DNA from: Notospermus geniculatus
Lineage: Eukaryota > Nemertea > Pilidiophora > Heteronemertea > Lineidae
DNA: 64,000 nucleotides
Direction of reading: 5' to 3'
Assembly (NCBI GenBank): GCA_002633025.1
Contig: NMRB01001454.1
Span: forward strand, 108,348 to 172,347
Numbering within the stretch: the first letter of the stretch is position 1; each line of letters starts with the position of its first letter. The notes below the pieces were generated by a model, which saw only the letters and a list, made by a program, of their open reading frames with translations, had not been told where the DNA came from and made no database searches. This document shows positions 33,266 through 44,175 of the stretch, piece after piece. A program made the position numbers and the translations under genes.

Positions 33266-33713
33266 CTTTTGAGCATGTGGTCGCTGTCTTCGGGTGGGAC
33301 GCTGCCATGCTGAAAGTGTCCTCTGAACTGTCCCTCAGACAGTGATTCCAGACAGTACAGGGCCAATACAATAGCCGGACCATGACCCGGTACTGTCCTC
33401 TAAAATTGGTTCTGCAATAGCCAGGTAGGCCTACCATATGCCTTTGGTCAGTCAGCACAACGAATCGGAGAGTGGAACCATTCAAAGTGAATTTAGGTCT
33501 ATGAATTATGACACAGAACCAACCACCACTATCCCCTTGTTGTTATGTCACCTGAACGTCATAAGTAGTGCCAATTGTTCGCAACGGGCTGTTATTATTC
33601 CAGGAGAGTGCAATGAGACATGGGCCCTGCCTGAAAGGGGATATTGTGATGTTACCTAATATTACCCCCGGACAGTACAGGTCCCAAGACAGTCCCGAAT
33701 AAGCAACAACTCT

Positions 33714-34083
33714 CTTCCGAACGGTTACGGAATCTGCCAAAGTTTTGGATGAAAGTGTGTCTTGCTTTACAATGTACTCGCGTTTCATCGAGTACGTGTC
33801 GACGATTGGCATTGATGAAGGTGAGACTCTGCACAGCCTCAGGGCTGGCTGCGCCATTACCCTAAAGCTCTCGGGGGCTTTTGACTCCCAGCAGCAAACA
33901 ATGAGGCACATTGGTTGGTTTTCCGAGAAGTCGTGTAGTTATTACAGTAGAGACGATTCGTTAGAGTCGGCATCTATTACTGCACAGCGTTTGACATCCG
34001 CTTCCTCCTTATCGGTTGGCTTCGTGGAAGGAAACTTAATAAATATTCTGTGTACAATGATCTGCCACATATTTTGTAGATAG
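33714..34083 (+). pseudogene. Tyrosine recombinase catalytic C-terminus
   Basis: The frame opens at the insertion border with LFRTVTES and continues to GETLHSLRAGCAITLKLSGA, then MRHIGWFSEKSCSYYSR. The HSLR, HIGW and final Tyr elements correspond to the conserved R, H and nucleophilic Y of tyrosine recombinases. The C-terminus is intact; the gene is split by the 1.67-kb insertion. Confidence 0.9.
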
Positions 34084-35084
34084 TTGGCCACGAGGTATAG
34101 GGTAAATATTTGTAGATTTATAATAATTTGTAGTTTGATAATAAACTGTATGAAACAGAGTCCGGAGTTACCTTTTTGTTCGGGGTTTTGGGAGTTTTGG
34201 GGATTTAGGGATTTTGGTTCCCAACCCTTTGGCCCAGGGCAAAATGTTCGATTTTCCCAATACTCCCGTCCTGAGAATCGCAGGTCATTTACGGTCGTAC
34301 CCTTCCTCAATGCCCTGAGGACATCCACCCCTTTTCGGTGGGGAAGACGGACATTCCCTCATGTGTACTCGCCAATTGGTAATTCACGAACAAACCATGC
34401 AAAGCAGTGGGGAAATGCCACTTGATGTAATGGACAAATATCGCGCCTAGTGCTACAACGTCTGCACATACATCTGGTATTACGAGTTACCGGATACCAG
34501 GCTCCTAGCATTGTATCTCATTCCATAATTTATGCACGCTGCCGAATGACAGCTGCCCCAAACACATGAACTGGATCATACCTTCGTGTTCTGATCCCAT
34601 CAGTACATGTACGTCCTTGTGACAAGATAATCCGTGAGAATCATGTTGACGCGAAGTTAATTCAGTAACAATCAGAAACTCAGCGAGTTTGTCAGCGACT
34701 CGAGAAATTTTCACAGCTACCATATTTGGGATATGACCAAGACGGGATAGAAGCTTCACTGTGATTGGCTGGATTCGGCGGAGTCGAGTGCTCCGCTGGT
34801 TCCCCACTAAAATGGCATGGATGTCGCCAGGGTCTGAACCAAGCGCGAGTTGGGGAGCCGGTTGTGAAGACCCTGGGTGCGAGGATGCAATACTCCAGGC
34901 GAGAGGATAGAGGTAGTCTCGGGCACCCAGCCGTTCAAATACACTCCGGAAACTACGTCGTGATATGAACGTCTGGGCCAGATCGACATTTCCACTGTAA
35001 TACAGTGCATTGTGGGTAATGCTGTAGAAGGTCACGTGACATAACATGGTTGCTTCCATCAATGGATTATATTTCACCTCGCAA
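34084..35084. other. Distal DIRS-associated region, no supported gene
   Basis: Contains blocks shared with 36800-36960 (AAATGTTCGATTTTCCCAA; AGGCGAGAGGATAGAGGT), so it belongs to the same repeat complex. ORFs here lack conserved motifs. Confidence 0.5.
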
Positions 35085-35851
35085 CCTTCCAAAATGTCTG
35101 AATCTGGCAATGAATCGATTGCTGAAGTGATCTGAAACAGCGTACAACTTACTGGAGTTGAATTTCAGGCTGAAAACTGAACAGGAATTGTGTGTCCGTG
35201 TGGAAGACGACGAAGAGAAATCCCAACTAACATTTTATGGTCGTCGCCATGATGAGATCACATGATCACTTCTCTTGCCCAATCAGCAGCCGGATTGTGA
35301 ATTTCAAATGATAGGAATCGGCGGATGAGAATGAATGACTAGCTCTGTCCCAGATTAGCTAATCAGCGACGGGTGTTGAAATAAAACCACAGTCACAACA
35401 GAATCGTCGCTCTGTCCCAGGCCCTCGTATATGCTGTGCATTATACAGGGTCTGGGCGCCCGAGACTAGGATAGAGGTCGTTGAGTATGTGTCTACACCC
35501 TCAGCGACATCTTACGTCGAGTACTCTGCTTAAATAGGCCTCGCGCCCGTGCCTCAGCCCATTTCGCATTTCGCTTGCGATCTGTTTGCGATATGGAGCC
35601 CTTTGAGCGGCTGGTATAAAATGCAGGTTGCAGGTTGCCCTGCAGGTAATGGTACTTGCTTTATATTGCAATTTACGATTTGCAAAATAGTCCCCTGGCA
35701 TTACAGACTTCATTTAAAGGGGATCTCTGGTGAATCATCGGCCATCTCAGCACCATACTGCATACATGTACTTCATTTAGAGTGGATCCATCTCCACTGG
35801 ATTGGCTCCCGGCTAACATGTATGTTCGTTATTAGACGCCCCCCCCCCCCC

Positions 35852-36268
35852 NNNNNNNNNNNNNNNNNNNNNNNNNNNNNNNNNNNNNNNNNNNNNNNNN
35901 NNNNNNNNNNNNNNNNNNNNNNNNNNNNNNNNNNNNNNNNNNNNNNNNNNNNNNNNNNNNNNNNNNNNNNNNNNNNNNNNNNNNNNNNNNNNNNNNNNNN
36001 NNNNNNNNNNNNNNNNNNNNNNNNNNNNNNNNNNNNNNNNNNNNNNNNNNNNNNNNNNNNNNNNNNNNNNNNNNNNNNNNNNNNNNNNNNNNNNNNNNNN
36101 NNNNNNNNNNNNNNNNNNNNNNNNNNNNNNNNNNNNNNNNNNNNNNNNNNNNNNNNNNNNNNNNNNNNNNNNNNNNNNNNNNNNNNNNNNNNNNNNNNNN
36201 NNNNNNNNNNNNNNNNNNNNNNNNNNNNNNNNNNNNNNNNNNNNNNNNNNNNNNNNNNNNNNNNNNNN
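35852..36268. other. Assembly gap (417 N)
   Basis: A run of N preceded by a C13 run and followed directly by a 32-bp tandem repeat. The ORFs predicted across it are artefacts of N translation. Confidence 1.
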
Positions 36269-36478
36269 CGAAACGGCCGAAATGAAGTGGCCGAAATGAT
36301 CGAAACGGCCGAAATGAAGTGGCCGAAATGATCGAACCGGCCCAAGTAAAGTGGCCGAAATGATCGAAACGGCCGAAATGAAGTGGCCGAAATGATCGAA
36401 ACGGCCGAAGTGAAGTGGTCTAAATGATCGAAACGGCTGAAGTGAAGAGGCCGAAATGATCGAAATGGTCATTTTATT
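36269..36478. repeat. 32-bp minisatellite, about 6.5 units
   Basis: Units start CGAAACGGCC at 36269, 36301, 36333 and 36365 (GATCGAAACGGCCGAAATGA plus AGTGGCCGAAAT), with decreasing identity to the right. The array abuts the gap, so its true length is unknown. Confidence 0.95.
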
Positions 36479-37088
36479 CCGGGTAGTAACCCAGCGTCTC
36501 CTTTGTGTCACAGCTATCGCAGCTAAACGTGTCTGTTTTGTTAAAGAACATCTTTGTTTTCTAACAGCACGTCTCTGATTTTATAACCTACGTTTCTGTT
36601 TTGTCAACTACTTTTTGCGGATATAACCGCCCGTATATTATACCGAGGAAAATTCGCGAAATAGAGAGCTACAGAAGTACCATGTGCAACCTCGATCCCT
36701 ACGCGGTTGCATTATTTTCTACATGGGGTTGACCAACGATATGACCTGCGAACTAGGTTCTGCAGGGCAACCTGCAACCTGCATTTTATACCAGCCGGCC
36801 CTTTGAGAGTTGCCCCAGCCAGGCTCTAGGCGGCGGCGTATAGTGTGGCTACGATATTTTGCCCACCCCCTCAGCATCTGTTCTCAGTCTCGCGTTAAAC
36901 CCATCGGCAAAATGTTCGATTTTCCCAAGACTCCAGGCGAGAGGATAGAGGTCGCTGAGGATATGTCTTGTAACCAGCTGAATTTCATTGAATAATTTTA
37001 GCGGTCTTCGAGTCATCGAGCCATTGAGTCGTCGAGTCATCCAGTCAAGTACAACAAGCCGATTATACACTTTGTGGTTTGATATATA

Positions 37089-37239
37089 AGGGAGTTTTAG
37101 AAATCAAACGATAAACGTAAACGTTAACGGCAATGTTATTTTTGTACCGAAAATGCAATATAAAATCGTGTGAATGTGTAGTATGAATTTTAACGTTGTC
37201 GTAAAGTTTACGTTTATCGTTTTACTTCTAAATCTCCCT
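37089..37239. mobile_element. Palindromic MITE, GGGAGGTTT family, copy 2
   Basis: AGGGAGTTTTAGAAATCAAA at the left and its complement at the right; the centre matches copy 1 (8372-8522), including GTACCGAAAATGCAAT. Confidence 0.85.
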
Positions 37240-37292
37240 ATTGTGACTGTCGGACTGGAGTCCTCCTACGTTAATCTTTCTTCTTTTAATAG

Positions 37293-38296
37293 GATTAGGC
37301 AATGGGTTTATTAAACCGTTATATACAATGAGACTTCATTTCATTCTCGAAGGGGCTTATTATGGGAGTGCTGGGTTTCATGATGGAGTAAGCGTATTAT
37401 TTGATAAAGATCAAGATATTGTCTTAGGATTACAATATAAATTAATCGGAAAGCATTTATATCATTTAGATAAGCTTTTTCGTAAGAAAATGAAGGGTAA
37501 CATGGAAACGGCTCTCTTACTGAAATGTAACATAGATGTATTACTTGTTTACTTTGATAGCGACATATACTACTTGGGTGTATACACAATTCAAGGTGAC
37601 TTTGTTGGTACAGTTGACCGAGTGTGTAGGTCACCAACCAACAACTGTCGAAAACGTCGTCACAGAATAGATTCCGCCGTGTTCTTAAACGTAGAAGAAA
37701 ATTTCACTCGAGGGGTCTTGGTCGCATTGCGGTCCAATTTTGTGGCTTTGTATAACTTTACCAAAACCAATTTAAGAATGATACTACGATACCTAAGTAC
37801 GGTAGTTTATCGTCCAATGCGTAACATTTTTCACACTTATCTGTCAAACGGAGACAGTTTTCTTGCAATCGCGACTGACAATTCGGGATATTTAAAAATG
37901 TATTGTTATCATTTACAGATTCAGAATCGAACTGTGAACAAAAAATTGCGGCTCAAATATTTGCAGCCACATTTTGTCTATGAATATTTAGGATATGACC
38001 CCATGATGCACCGCATTCTTGAGGAAGTGCATATTAAACGACACCATCATCGTAAAACAAGGACAGCATATATTCTAATGTCTTGTAGTTCGCAATCTCG
38101 GAGTAAAATTCGTCGCGTTGTCATAAGGGGGCACAAAGTAGCCCAGGATAAGCATGACTACTTTATAAATGAATTTGGATACCTCTTCAGTATCGAGGAT
38201 GCTGATATACGGGTTAAACGTCTTGTAACTGAAATATATGACGGTCAAAACATTTATCGTGGCTTCAGGTTGAATGCCTATAGCAAGAATATATAA
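37293..38296 (+). CDS. Uncharacterised large terminal exon (322 codons from the first ATG)
   Basis: A strong acceptor (TTTCTTCTTTTAATAG, AG at 37291-37292) leads into an open frame that reads LGNGFIKPLYTMRLHF before the first Met (37328). It is therefore probably the last coding exon of a spliced gene, though an intronless gene starting at 37328 is possible. The stop is at 38294-38296. The protein is basic and rich in Tyr, Leu and short beta-like segments (VLFDKDQDIVLGLQYKL; FLAIATDNSGYLKMYCY), reminiscent of WD/beta-propeller blades. There is no signal peptide or membrane segment. I recognise no family. AT-rich codon use matches its surroundings. Confidence 0.6.
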
Positions 38297-39000
38297 GTAC
38301 CAAGAATGTATAACTAGTAATGAAGCAAAAGAGTGGGCATTAAGTTACTTTTTCTGATAATAGATGGCGTACAGTAATTATAGGCCTTCTAATTAATGCT
38401 ACTGTCACACCTGGCCGGGTAGCCTTAACGGACGTCCGACGGAGAGCAAGATTTTGAATCCATTCATTTCCGTTCGCATGCGTGCTATTAGCTTTTTTTC
38501 TTGAATATCTCCAAATCAGGGGTACAGAAAATTGATCCCATCATATACAGTAGCATATTTTCCTGGCTGTCTAATGGTATCAGTATCGAAAAATTCCGCT
38601 GAACGCCGCATCTGACAGAAGGAATTTTGTAAACGCATGTTTTTTGCTTTCATTCAAAATTTTTGTATCATTGTGTAGAAATGTGATTTTGGGGCACTTT
38701 TTTATTAATTTTTTTGTCCATGCTTGCAACACACTTCAACAGAGTCCCTTGAACCCAATGGACATGCTGGTGGATCATAAAATCAACGGCCATTGAATAG
38801 TTTGCAAGATTGACAGGGTGCTGACATGTTGTGAATTTGTCAACTACCCAATCCAATGAATTGACACAGCCTGTTATGAAAATTGACCGTGCATGACACG
38901 ATCTTCAGCCGAGACCGAGAGTGTTCTTCATTCATTATGAAAGAGAAATGACAACACTTAGCTTTCATCCAAAACCATAGTATAAACTCATAATCCGTGG
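38297..39000. other. No supported gene
   Basis: Intergenic sequence with short ORFs only. Confidence 0.4.
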
Positions 39001-39368
39001 TTACACTACATAAAATTCCCGTTTTTTTGCGGTCACACCTATGAATTGTCGGGCTTCAAGAAACCCGTGTCTGAAAAAACACGGGTTTTTGGAACACGGC
39101 AAACTCGCCGTGCTTTTCGAAATCCCCGTTTTTCGTTAGTTCTTAGCACGGCTACAGATGGCGCGGCAATTAAGTGACGTCGTTGTCGCGCCTCCAACAA
39201 CGTGGGCCAATACAAAAATGACCGAAGAGTCAGTGAATGCAGCACAACTGTCGCTGGGCTACTTAACTACAATGTAGTGGTGTGACCTCTCGCCGGGCTT
39301 TTCGCACACACGGGTTTGACACCGGTCTGGAAAAACACGGGTATTTTCAACAAGTGTAACCGTAGCTA
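39001..39368. repeat. Probable palindromic element
   Basis: Weakly inverted ends (GGTTACACTACA / GTGTAACCGTAGC) and an internal hairpin AACCCGTGT...ACACGGGTT (39062-39088), with repeated ACACGGGTTT blocks. Boundaries uncertain. Confidence 0.45.
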
Positions 39369-39373
39369 TTGTA

Positions 39374-39592
39374 GTGCAGAGGCCTGTGTCAAAGGTGTTG
39401 CACGTGTGGGAGTTGGCAACAAAGGTAACAACGACTTGGTTTGGTTTCTATGCTAATTCTAACTGTACAACTGAGCAACTGATTTATTCTATAAACAACA
39501 AGGTATACATAGTGCAATGCGACAATGGTAAGAGTTACAAGGGGTTTGATTGGCTTATTACACAAGGATTAACTATTAGTGGGTTGAGCTAA
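39374..39592 (+). CDS. Short candidate exon, unrecognised
   Basis: The frame contains LATKVTTTWFGFYANSNC and INNKVYIVQCDNGKSYKGF and looks coding, but there is no conserved motif and no clear splice partner. It lies tail to tail with the GPCR gene. Confidence 0.25.
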   Translation: MQRPVSKVLHVWELATKVTTTWFGFYANSNCTTEQLIYSINNKVYIVQCDNGKSYKGFDWLITQGLTISGLS

Positions 39593-39769
39593 GGTAATGA
39601 TTGAGACTCGTGCCCGAATCGAAAAAGACAGTGTCACGCTTCCGATTTCTTGGCACATGCAATACTTGCAGAATAAACTACGAAGTCACATTACCGGCTG
39701 AATTTTACTTTATCATTAACTGTCTTATATTTAATTCATTCTCATCGCATAGCAATATTGGGGAAAAAT

Positions 39770-40795
39770 TCATCCTGAAAAAATAATTTTTAGGTCTTTT
39801 CTGAATTTTGAAGAACTCGACACATATAAAACGAAATTGACTGCACAGTTCGCCAAACATAATTCATATGAAACTTCAAGAGATAGTTCGCGAAGACCTT
39901 GATGAGAGACCACGATATGATCCAGACAACAATGCCATACTATGAAATCGACTGTGTATGGAATGAGAAGGACCAACAGAGTAGTTGCAACAACTATCAA
40001 CATGATAGCCATTGACCTTTCTTGTTTTTGCCGCGTTTTGAAGTCCGATTGAACACAGTCTTTAAGAACGGAACTTTGCCACTGTAGACGGAAAATTATG
40101 GCTATATTTAAGAGAAATATCATGCCGACTGGAAGCAAAACATCTACAGTGGCGTTGATGACTTCAAAAGCAATATGATACCAAGCAAAATAGTTTGGCA
40201 GAATACAATCTGAGTACGAACCGTCGCCGTCTTGTTGAGCAGACCGAAAACTATTTGGTAGGTGAATTAAGACATGTGATACAATGTTTATACTACAAAA
40301 TACCCGGGCATTTTTCATAGTACACCAAAGAGAGGCTTTAAAAGGAAAACTGACAACAATGAATCGATCAATCGTAACAATCGCAATTTGCCAAATTGAA
40401 ACGTTATAGAAACAATATGCTGCAAAGTAAAGCATCTGACAGTGCATTTCACCGACGTGACGTGAAAGTAGGAAATCTGGACGTAGAGTTATAACAAAAC
40501 GAGGTAATAAGTAAAATAAAAGTGAAAAAGTGTCCGTTACTGCTAAAGTTTTTAGGGAGAATGACATTACATTTTTCTTATTTGAAGGAAGGTTCATAAC
40601 CAAGAAGCTCAAAATGTTGCCGACGATTCCCATAAAAATAAGTGTAGGATAGACACCGAGCCGCAACATTTTTGTGTAGTAACCATAGCGGGAATGTTCT
40701 ACCCACTGCAGTTGTGTCACCGTCATGCTGTTACGTCTTTTATGGCAAAGATCACTTGAAAAGTTCAACGTCCCCTTTCGAATGTACATGTACAT
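39770..40795 (-). CDS. Rhodopsin-like (class A) G protein-coupled receptor, intronless
   Basis: An intact 341-residue seven-helix receptor for the plasma membrane. N-glycosylation site NFSS at residue 11. TM1 has G59-N60. TM2 has LAVTD with D88. TM3 starts at C119 and ends in DRF (143-145) in place of DRY. C197 in the second extracellular loop would pair with C119. TM5 spans about 205-236 with P222. TM6 has P279 (LLIPY). TM7 has N320-F-V-L-Y324, where the usual NPxxY proline is Phe. A short tail follows (SSSSKFRKDLK). Start: ATG at 40795; Met3 or Met24 are alternatives. Such intronless orphan receptors are abundant in lancelets and sea urchins. The ligand cannot be inferred, though the layout fits a peptide-type receptor. 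Confidence 0.93.
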   Translation of the reverse strand: MYMYIRKGTLNFSSDLCHKRRNSMTVTQLQWVEHSRYGYYTKMLRLGVYPTLIFMGIVGNILSFLVMNLPSNKKNVMSFSLKTLAVTDTFSLLFYLLPRFVITLRPDFLLSRHVGEMHCQMLYFAAYCFYNVSIWQIAIVTIDRFIVVSFPFKASLWCTMKNARVFCSINIVSHVLIHLPNSFRSAQQDGDGSYSDCILPNYFAWYHIAFEVINATVDVLLPVGMIFLLNIAIIFRLQWQSSVLKDCVQSDFKTRQKQERSMAIMLIVVATTLLVLLIPYTVDFIVWHCCLDHIVVSHQGLRELSLEVSYELCLANCAVNFVLYVSSSSKFRKDLKIIFSG

Positions 40796-41095
40796 TAAAG
40801 CATAAAGGAATCAAGCATAAATGTTCAACATAAAAATCCAGCATTTTATAATGTGGACAGTATCCCTTTAAACCTCAACAGATTTGCATTCCGACTCTTC
40901 CATATGATAGGCTAGACCCTTCTGCATGTTTAGTGCAAATTTTGTTGAATTCAGACTAGTTGATCTTATGATACAAAAGGACTGAATTAATGAGAACCCC
41001 ACGAAAGATGAGAGCGCAGGGTAATCTGTGTATATTTCAATAGGCTAAAGTACATTTTCACATGGTGCACATGGAACACTAAGTGTGCTGAAAAT
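40796..41095. promoter_or_regulatory. Upstream region of the GPCR gene
   Basis: About 300 bp without a repeat boundary or other gene. The promoter should lie here, but I see no decisive TATA or initiator element. Confidence 0.3.
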
Positions 41096-41097
41096 AA

Positions 41098-41427
41098 CTG
41101 TTATTCTCAGAAATGGAATTCAATGCATCAAGTCGACAGATTCATGTACTCCACTACCATAAAAAAAGTAGAAGCTCCTGTCTATTATAAAGCCAAAATT
41201 CTGGCAGTGAGAGACATCTGGTGGCCGCACATGAAGTGTATCTCTCAGTTACGGTACTTCATCTGTTATTCTCAGAAATGGAATTCAATGCATCAAGTCG
41301 ACAGATTCATGTACTCCACTACCATAAAAAAGTAGAAGCTCCTGCCTATTATAAAGCCAAAATTCAGGCAGTGAGAGACATCTGGTGGCCGCACATGAAG
41401 TGTATCTCTCAGTTACGGTACTTCATC
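41098..41427. repeat. 165-bp tandem duplication
   Basis: Two nearly identical units (GTTATTCTCAGAAATGGAAT ... GGTACTTCATC), offset by exactly 165 bases (55 codons), so open frames pass through the junction. About three differences between units. Confidence 0.95.
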
Positions 41428-41717
41428 GTTCGCAGTTAAACCTTTATGTTTGGTTTCTTTATGATTTAAGTGTATGATAGTGCAATGTAACTGGACAGAA
41501 GCTCGATGCAGGATAGGCCGATCAAAATCCATTAGCATTATCCGTCTCTGTCCGACAAGAAATGGATCATCATAGGGCTGCAGTCACCATATCAATTTGG
41601 AGCGACGGGAGTCGTTTTCCCCTTGGCCAGTCGTTTGTTGTCTCTTTCTCGACCTAGATAAACCTCTGATCCTGAGATAAATTTTGGTAGGAAACGTTCA
41701 AGTCAAACCTTAACATT

Positions 41718-42112
41718 TTTTTCCCTACGAAATATTTCGTACGATTTCTCATGCAATTTTATTGAAAGGAAATATTTCGCATCCCGCCGTAGATGATCCC
41801 ATTTATTTCCTAGGAAGTATTACGTTGCAGCGTAAATGTTATTGTGTGTGACGAAAAATATGGCCCCGTCACGGGGTCATATTTTTTTGTAGGATTCGCC
41901 TATTACATGCGGAAAAGGGGCACAAAGCGTCAGTTGTACAATAATCTTCTACCACGGCGTACACGATAGGAATTACTTCCTACAGCATTTTATTGTTCAA
42001 GAAAAATAGGACAGAACCTATTCGTGGATTTTTTCCTATACAACAGAAATTGGACGTCGTCATACACGGTAACATAAATTCCTACAAAATATTTCGTAGG
42101 AAAAAATGTATC
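41718..42112. mobile_element. Palindromic element with TTCCTACGAAATATTTCGTA-type ends
   Basis: The ends read CCCTACGAAATATTTCGTA (left) and CAAAATATTTCGTAGGAA (right). Internally there are many GGAAATATTTCG / ATTTCCTA repeats and a hairpin GGCCCCGTCACGGGGTC (41861-41877). Confidence 0.6.
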
Positions 42113-44014
42113 GTGTACGGCGGCCTTTACTCTGCAAAACTTTACTCCGCCCTCCGACTACGCTCACACAAACCCTGACGAACTTCGCTGTGGGAAGCTG
42201 TTTCCAACCGGATGTTCCTGTTTGTGGACTGACTCCCGTTGTTAGTTTTATAATAACCGTTTCTCATCATAGATCGTTAACATCTGCAATAAATCTGAAC
42301 ATTTCTAAATACCACGTTAATCTTTCTATCACAGCTGTTTGGGCCTCCATCGAAGTGAATTGATCATCCTGTTGTCAATTACTAACCGCGGTTCGAGTAA
42401 TACCGCCTCACTTTCTGAGACTTATATAAGAACAAGGCGCAGGTCTTGAATTCCTGTACAAAATGAGCGCACAAAAAACAGAAAATTCACAAACGTGATC
42501 GAGTTTGTATGTTGATATTGTGGATTGGTACTTATTCAGCCATGATGCTGTATCATTCGTTTTCTACCCCGAGGATTCTTTCATGGTGAAATATGTACTT
42601 AACTTTTTTTGACCACAATATCTTCCTCACAAATGGTTATTTGGCAAATAGAAAGATAGGAAAGCATGCACTGATATTTTGTCTGAAGCATGCGGTCATC
42701 AAATCAAATTTCGCATTTCTGATATTTCTAATATCAGTGCGCTTAGATATACAAAAGAAAGCTATGGAATTTCCATTGTGTACAAAGTTTGTCGTTTGAA
42801 ATGCAAATGAGCACGCAATGATGCAACGTTCTCATTGCCGCATAACGATGTAAACACCTAAAGAAACACGTAAGACAGATTACTTCATCGTCAAGAACCT
42901 AAAGGGGTTATGAAACCATTTCGATGGAAGGATTCAAAAGCCTCAAACAGCCGTGCTATACGTACCTTAAGTTCTCTGTTTTAGAAAATTTCGTTATTTT
43001 TTCCATGCGACTAGCGGATAAATCGCAATTGACAGAATGGCTGGACAACATATGTGCCATACTCGTTCCTAATACTTTCCAACCACAAAATACACAGCGG
43101 TTAGTTGAACTGGCTTGTTGCCAAGCTGGCCGCGAGGTTGGCTAACAAGTGTCCTGATTGGTGCACGGCAACTCGAGGTGCGAGGGAAACACAAATCCCG
43201 GCGAAGTTCTCCATGGGTTTGTGCGTACGAAGTACGAGGTGGTACAGACACATGGTGGGCCATGATGAGGTGTCGTCGCCAATCAATTTACCTTGTCTCC
43301 ACTTTGTTATGATTGAGTAAAGTAAATGTACTCGGACCTTCGGACGTTCAACCTGCACAGTGTGTTCAGAAAGAAGTGAGAATTGAAATCGGAGAAAACA
43401 GTCAGTCGTCGGTCCCGGACGGTTAATATGAATCACCACCGCCTTCACGTCATAGGTATACGCATAATCTTCCTCGCGGAATGTTCGGCGAAAATAGGCT
43501 TAACTACGGTGATGTTTCTCACAGCTCTTGGTCGTTTGGCTGGAATTTCGCTTATGCCATGGCAAATTAGGGCAAGCCGTTCTCTGTGGAGTTGTGAGTG
43601 CTCAATGGTTTTTATTTCACGAACTATGAACACGTAATTTTCAAACAAGTACACATGGTCACCTTAGCAATATGCTTATTCGACAGATCGCTCCCGTTAA
43701 AGGGTGCGCTGATGGCCATATTGGTTTTGAGTGGCTGCAGAGTTGACCATCAAGTATCATAAACTTTCATATACATACATAATGATGTGCGAATACCGCC
43801 GACAAGGGAATGACTGAAAATTACATTATAATGAGCTACAGTGTAGATGTAAACCTACTACCGCACTCAAGAAAACTGACACCGCTCGCTGATGACGATT
43901 GTACACGCCCTTATCTTTTTATTTTTTAGAAGTGGGTTGTTATCGACATCGAGGTCGTTCTATAACGTGTGATATGATACTGCCATGTGGTGTGGAGTTT
44001 TTATTGCCTACATT
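42113..44014. other. Intergenic, no supported gene
   Basis: Short ORFs on both strands without family motifs. None has a convincing start and splice context. Confidence 0.4.
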
Positions 44015-44175
44015 AGGGAGGTTTAGAACTCAAACGATTAACGTAAACTTTACGACAACGTTATTTTTCATACTACGTGTGCACTTTTAATTAAACAGAT
44101 TTCATATTGCATTTTCGGCACAAAAATAACGTTGTCGTTGACGTTTATGTTTATCATTTGATTTCTTAACCTCCA
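44015..44175. mobile_element. Palindromic MITE, GGGAGGTTT family, copy 3
   Basis: AGGGAGGTTTAGAACTCAAA at the left, complementary right end. The centre (TTGCATTTTCGGCACAAAAA) is inverted relative to copies 1 and 2. Confidence 0.85.

Larger units (their letters stand above)
32045..33713. mobile_element. Long inverted-repeat (foldback) element splitting the recombinase
   Basis: The left arm starts AGAGTTGTTGCTTATTCGGG and the right arm ends with the complement at 33694-33713. Homology continues inward for several hundred bases (GGACCTGTACTGTCCGGGGG; TGGTAGGCCTAC). The left arm is lengthened by a second repeat at about 32385-32525. The core holds two adjacent hairpins (32960-33265). Rejoining the flanks restores the order of recombinase motifs. 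Target duplication is at most CTC. No ORF of its own. Confidence 0.85.
35525..36800. repeat. Inverted repeat pair around gap
   Basis: GGTATAAAATGCAGGTTGCA (35612) and its complement (near 36780), with neighbouring AGGGCAACC blocks, form inverted arms on either side of the assembly gap and minisatellite. Confidence 0.6.
27715..37065. mobile_element. Wrecked DIRS-type (tyrosine recombinase) retroelement with nested insertions
   Basis: Plus-strand pieces of reverse transcriptase, RNase H/methylase-like and tyrosine recombinase domains occur in the order usual for DIRS elements (28694-34083). Outside them are inverted arms: 28024-28325 against 35085-35375 (TGGCAATGAATCGATT-type blocks), and further out 27720-27830 against 36980-37060 (GGCTTGTTGTACTT; AATTATTCAATGAAATTCAG). 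I infer these are the inverted terminal repeats. The right arm is interrupted by palindromic repeats, a minisatellite and a gap. All coding pieces are frameshifted or split, so the element is dead. Confidence 0.7.

Noticed and set aside
35549-36511. Three long ORFs spanning the N run
   Set aside because: They exist only because N was translated as X; no coding evidence on either side.
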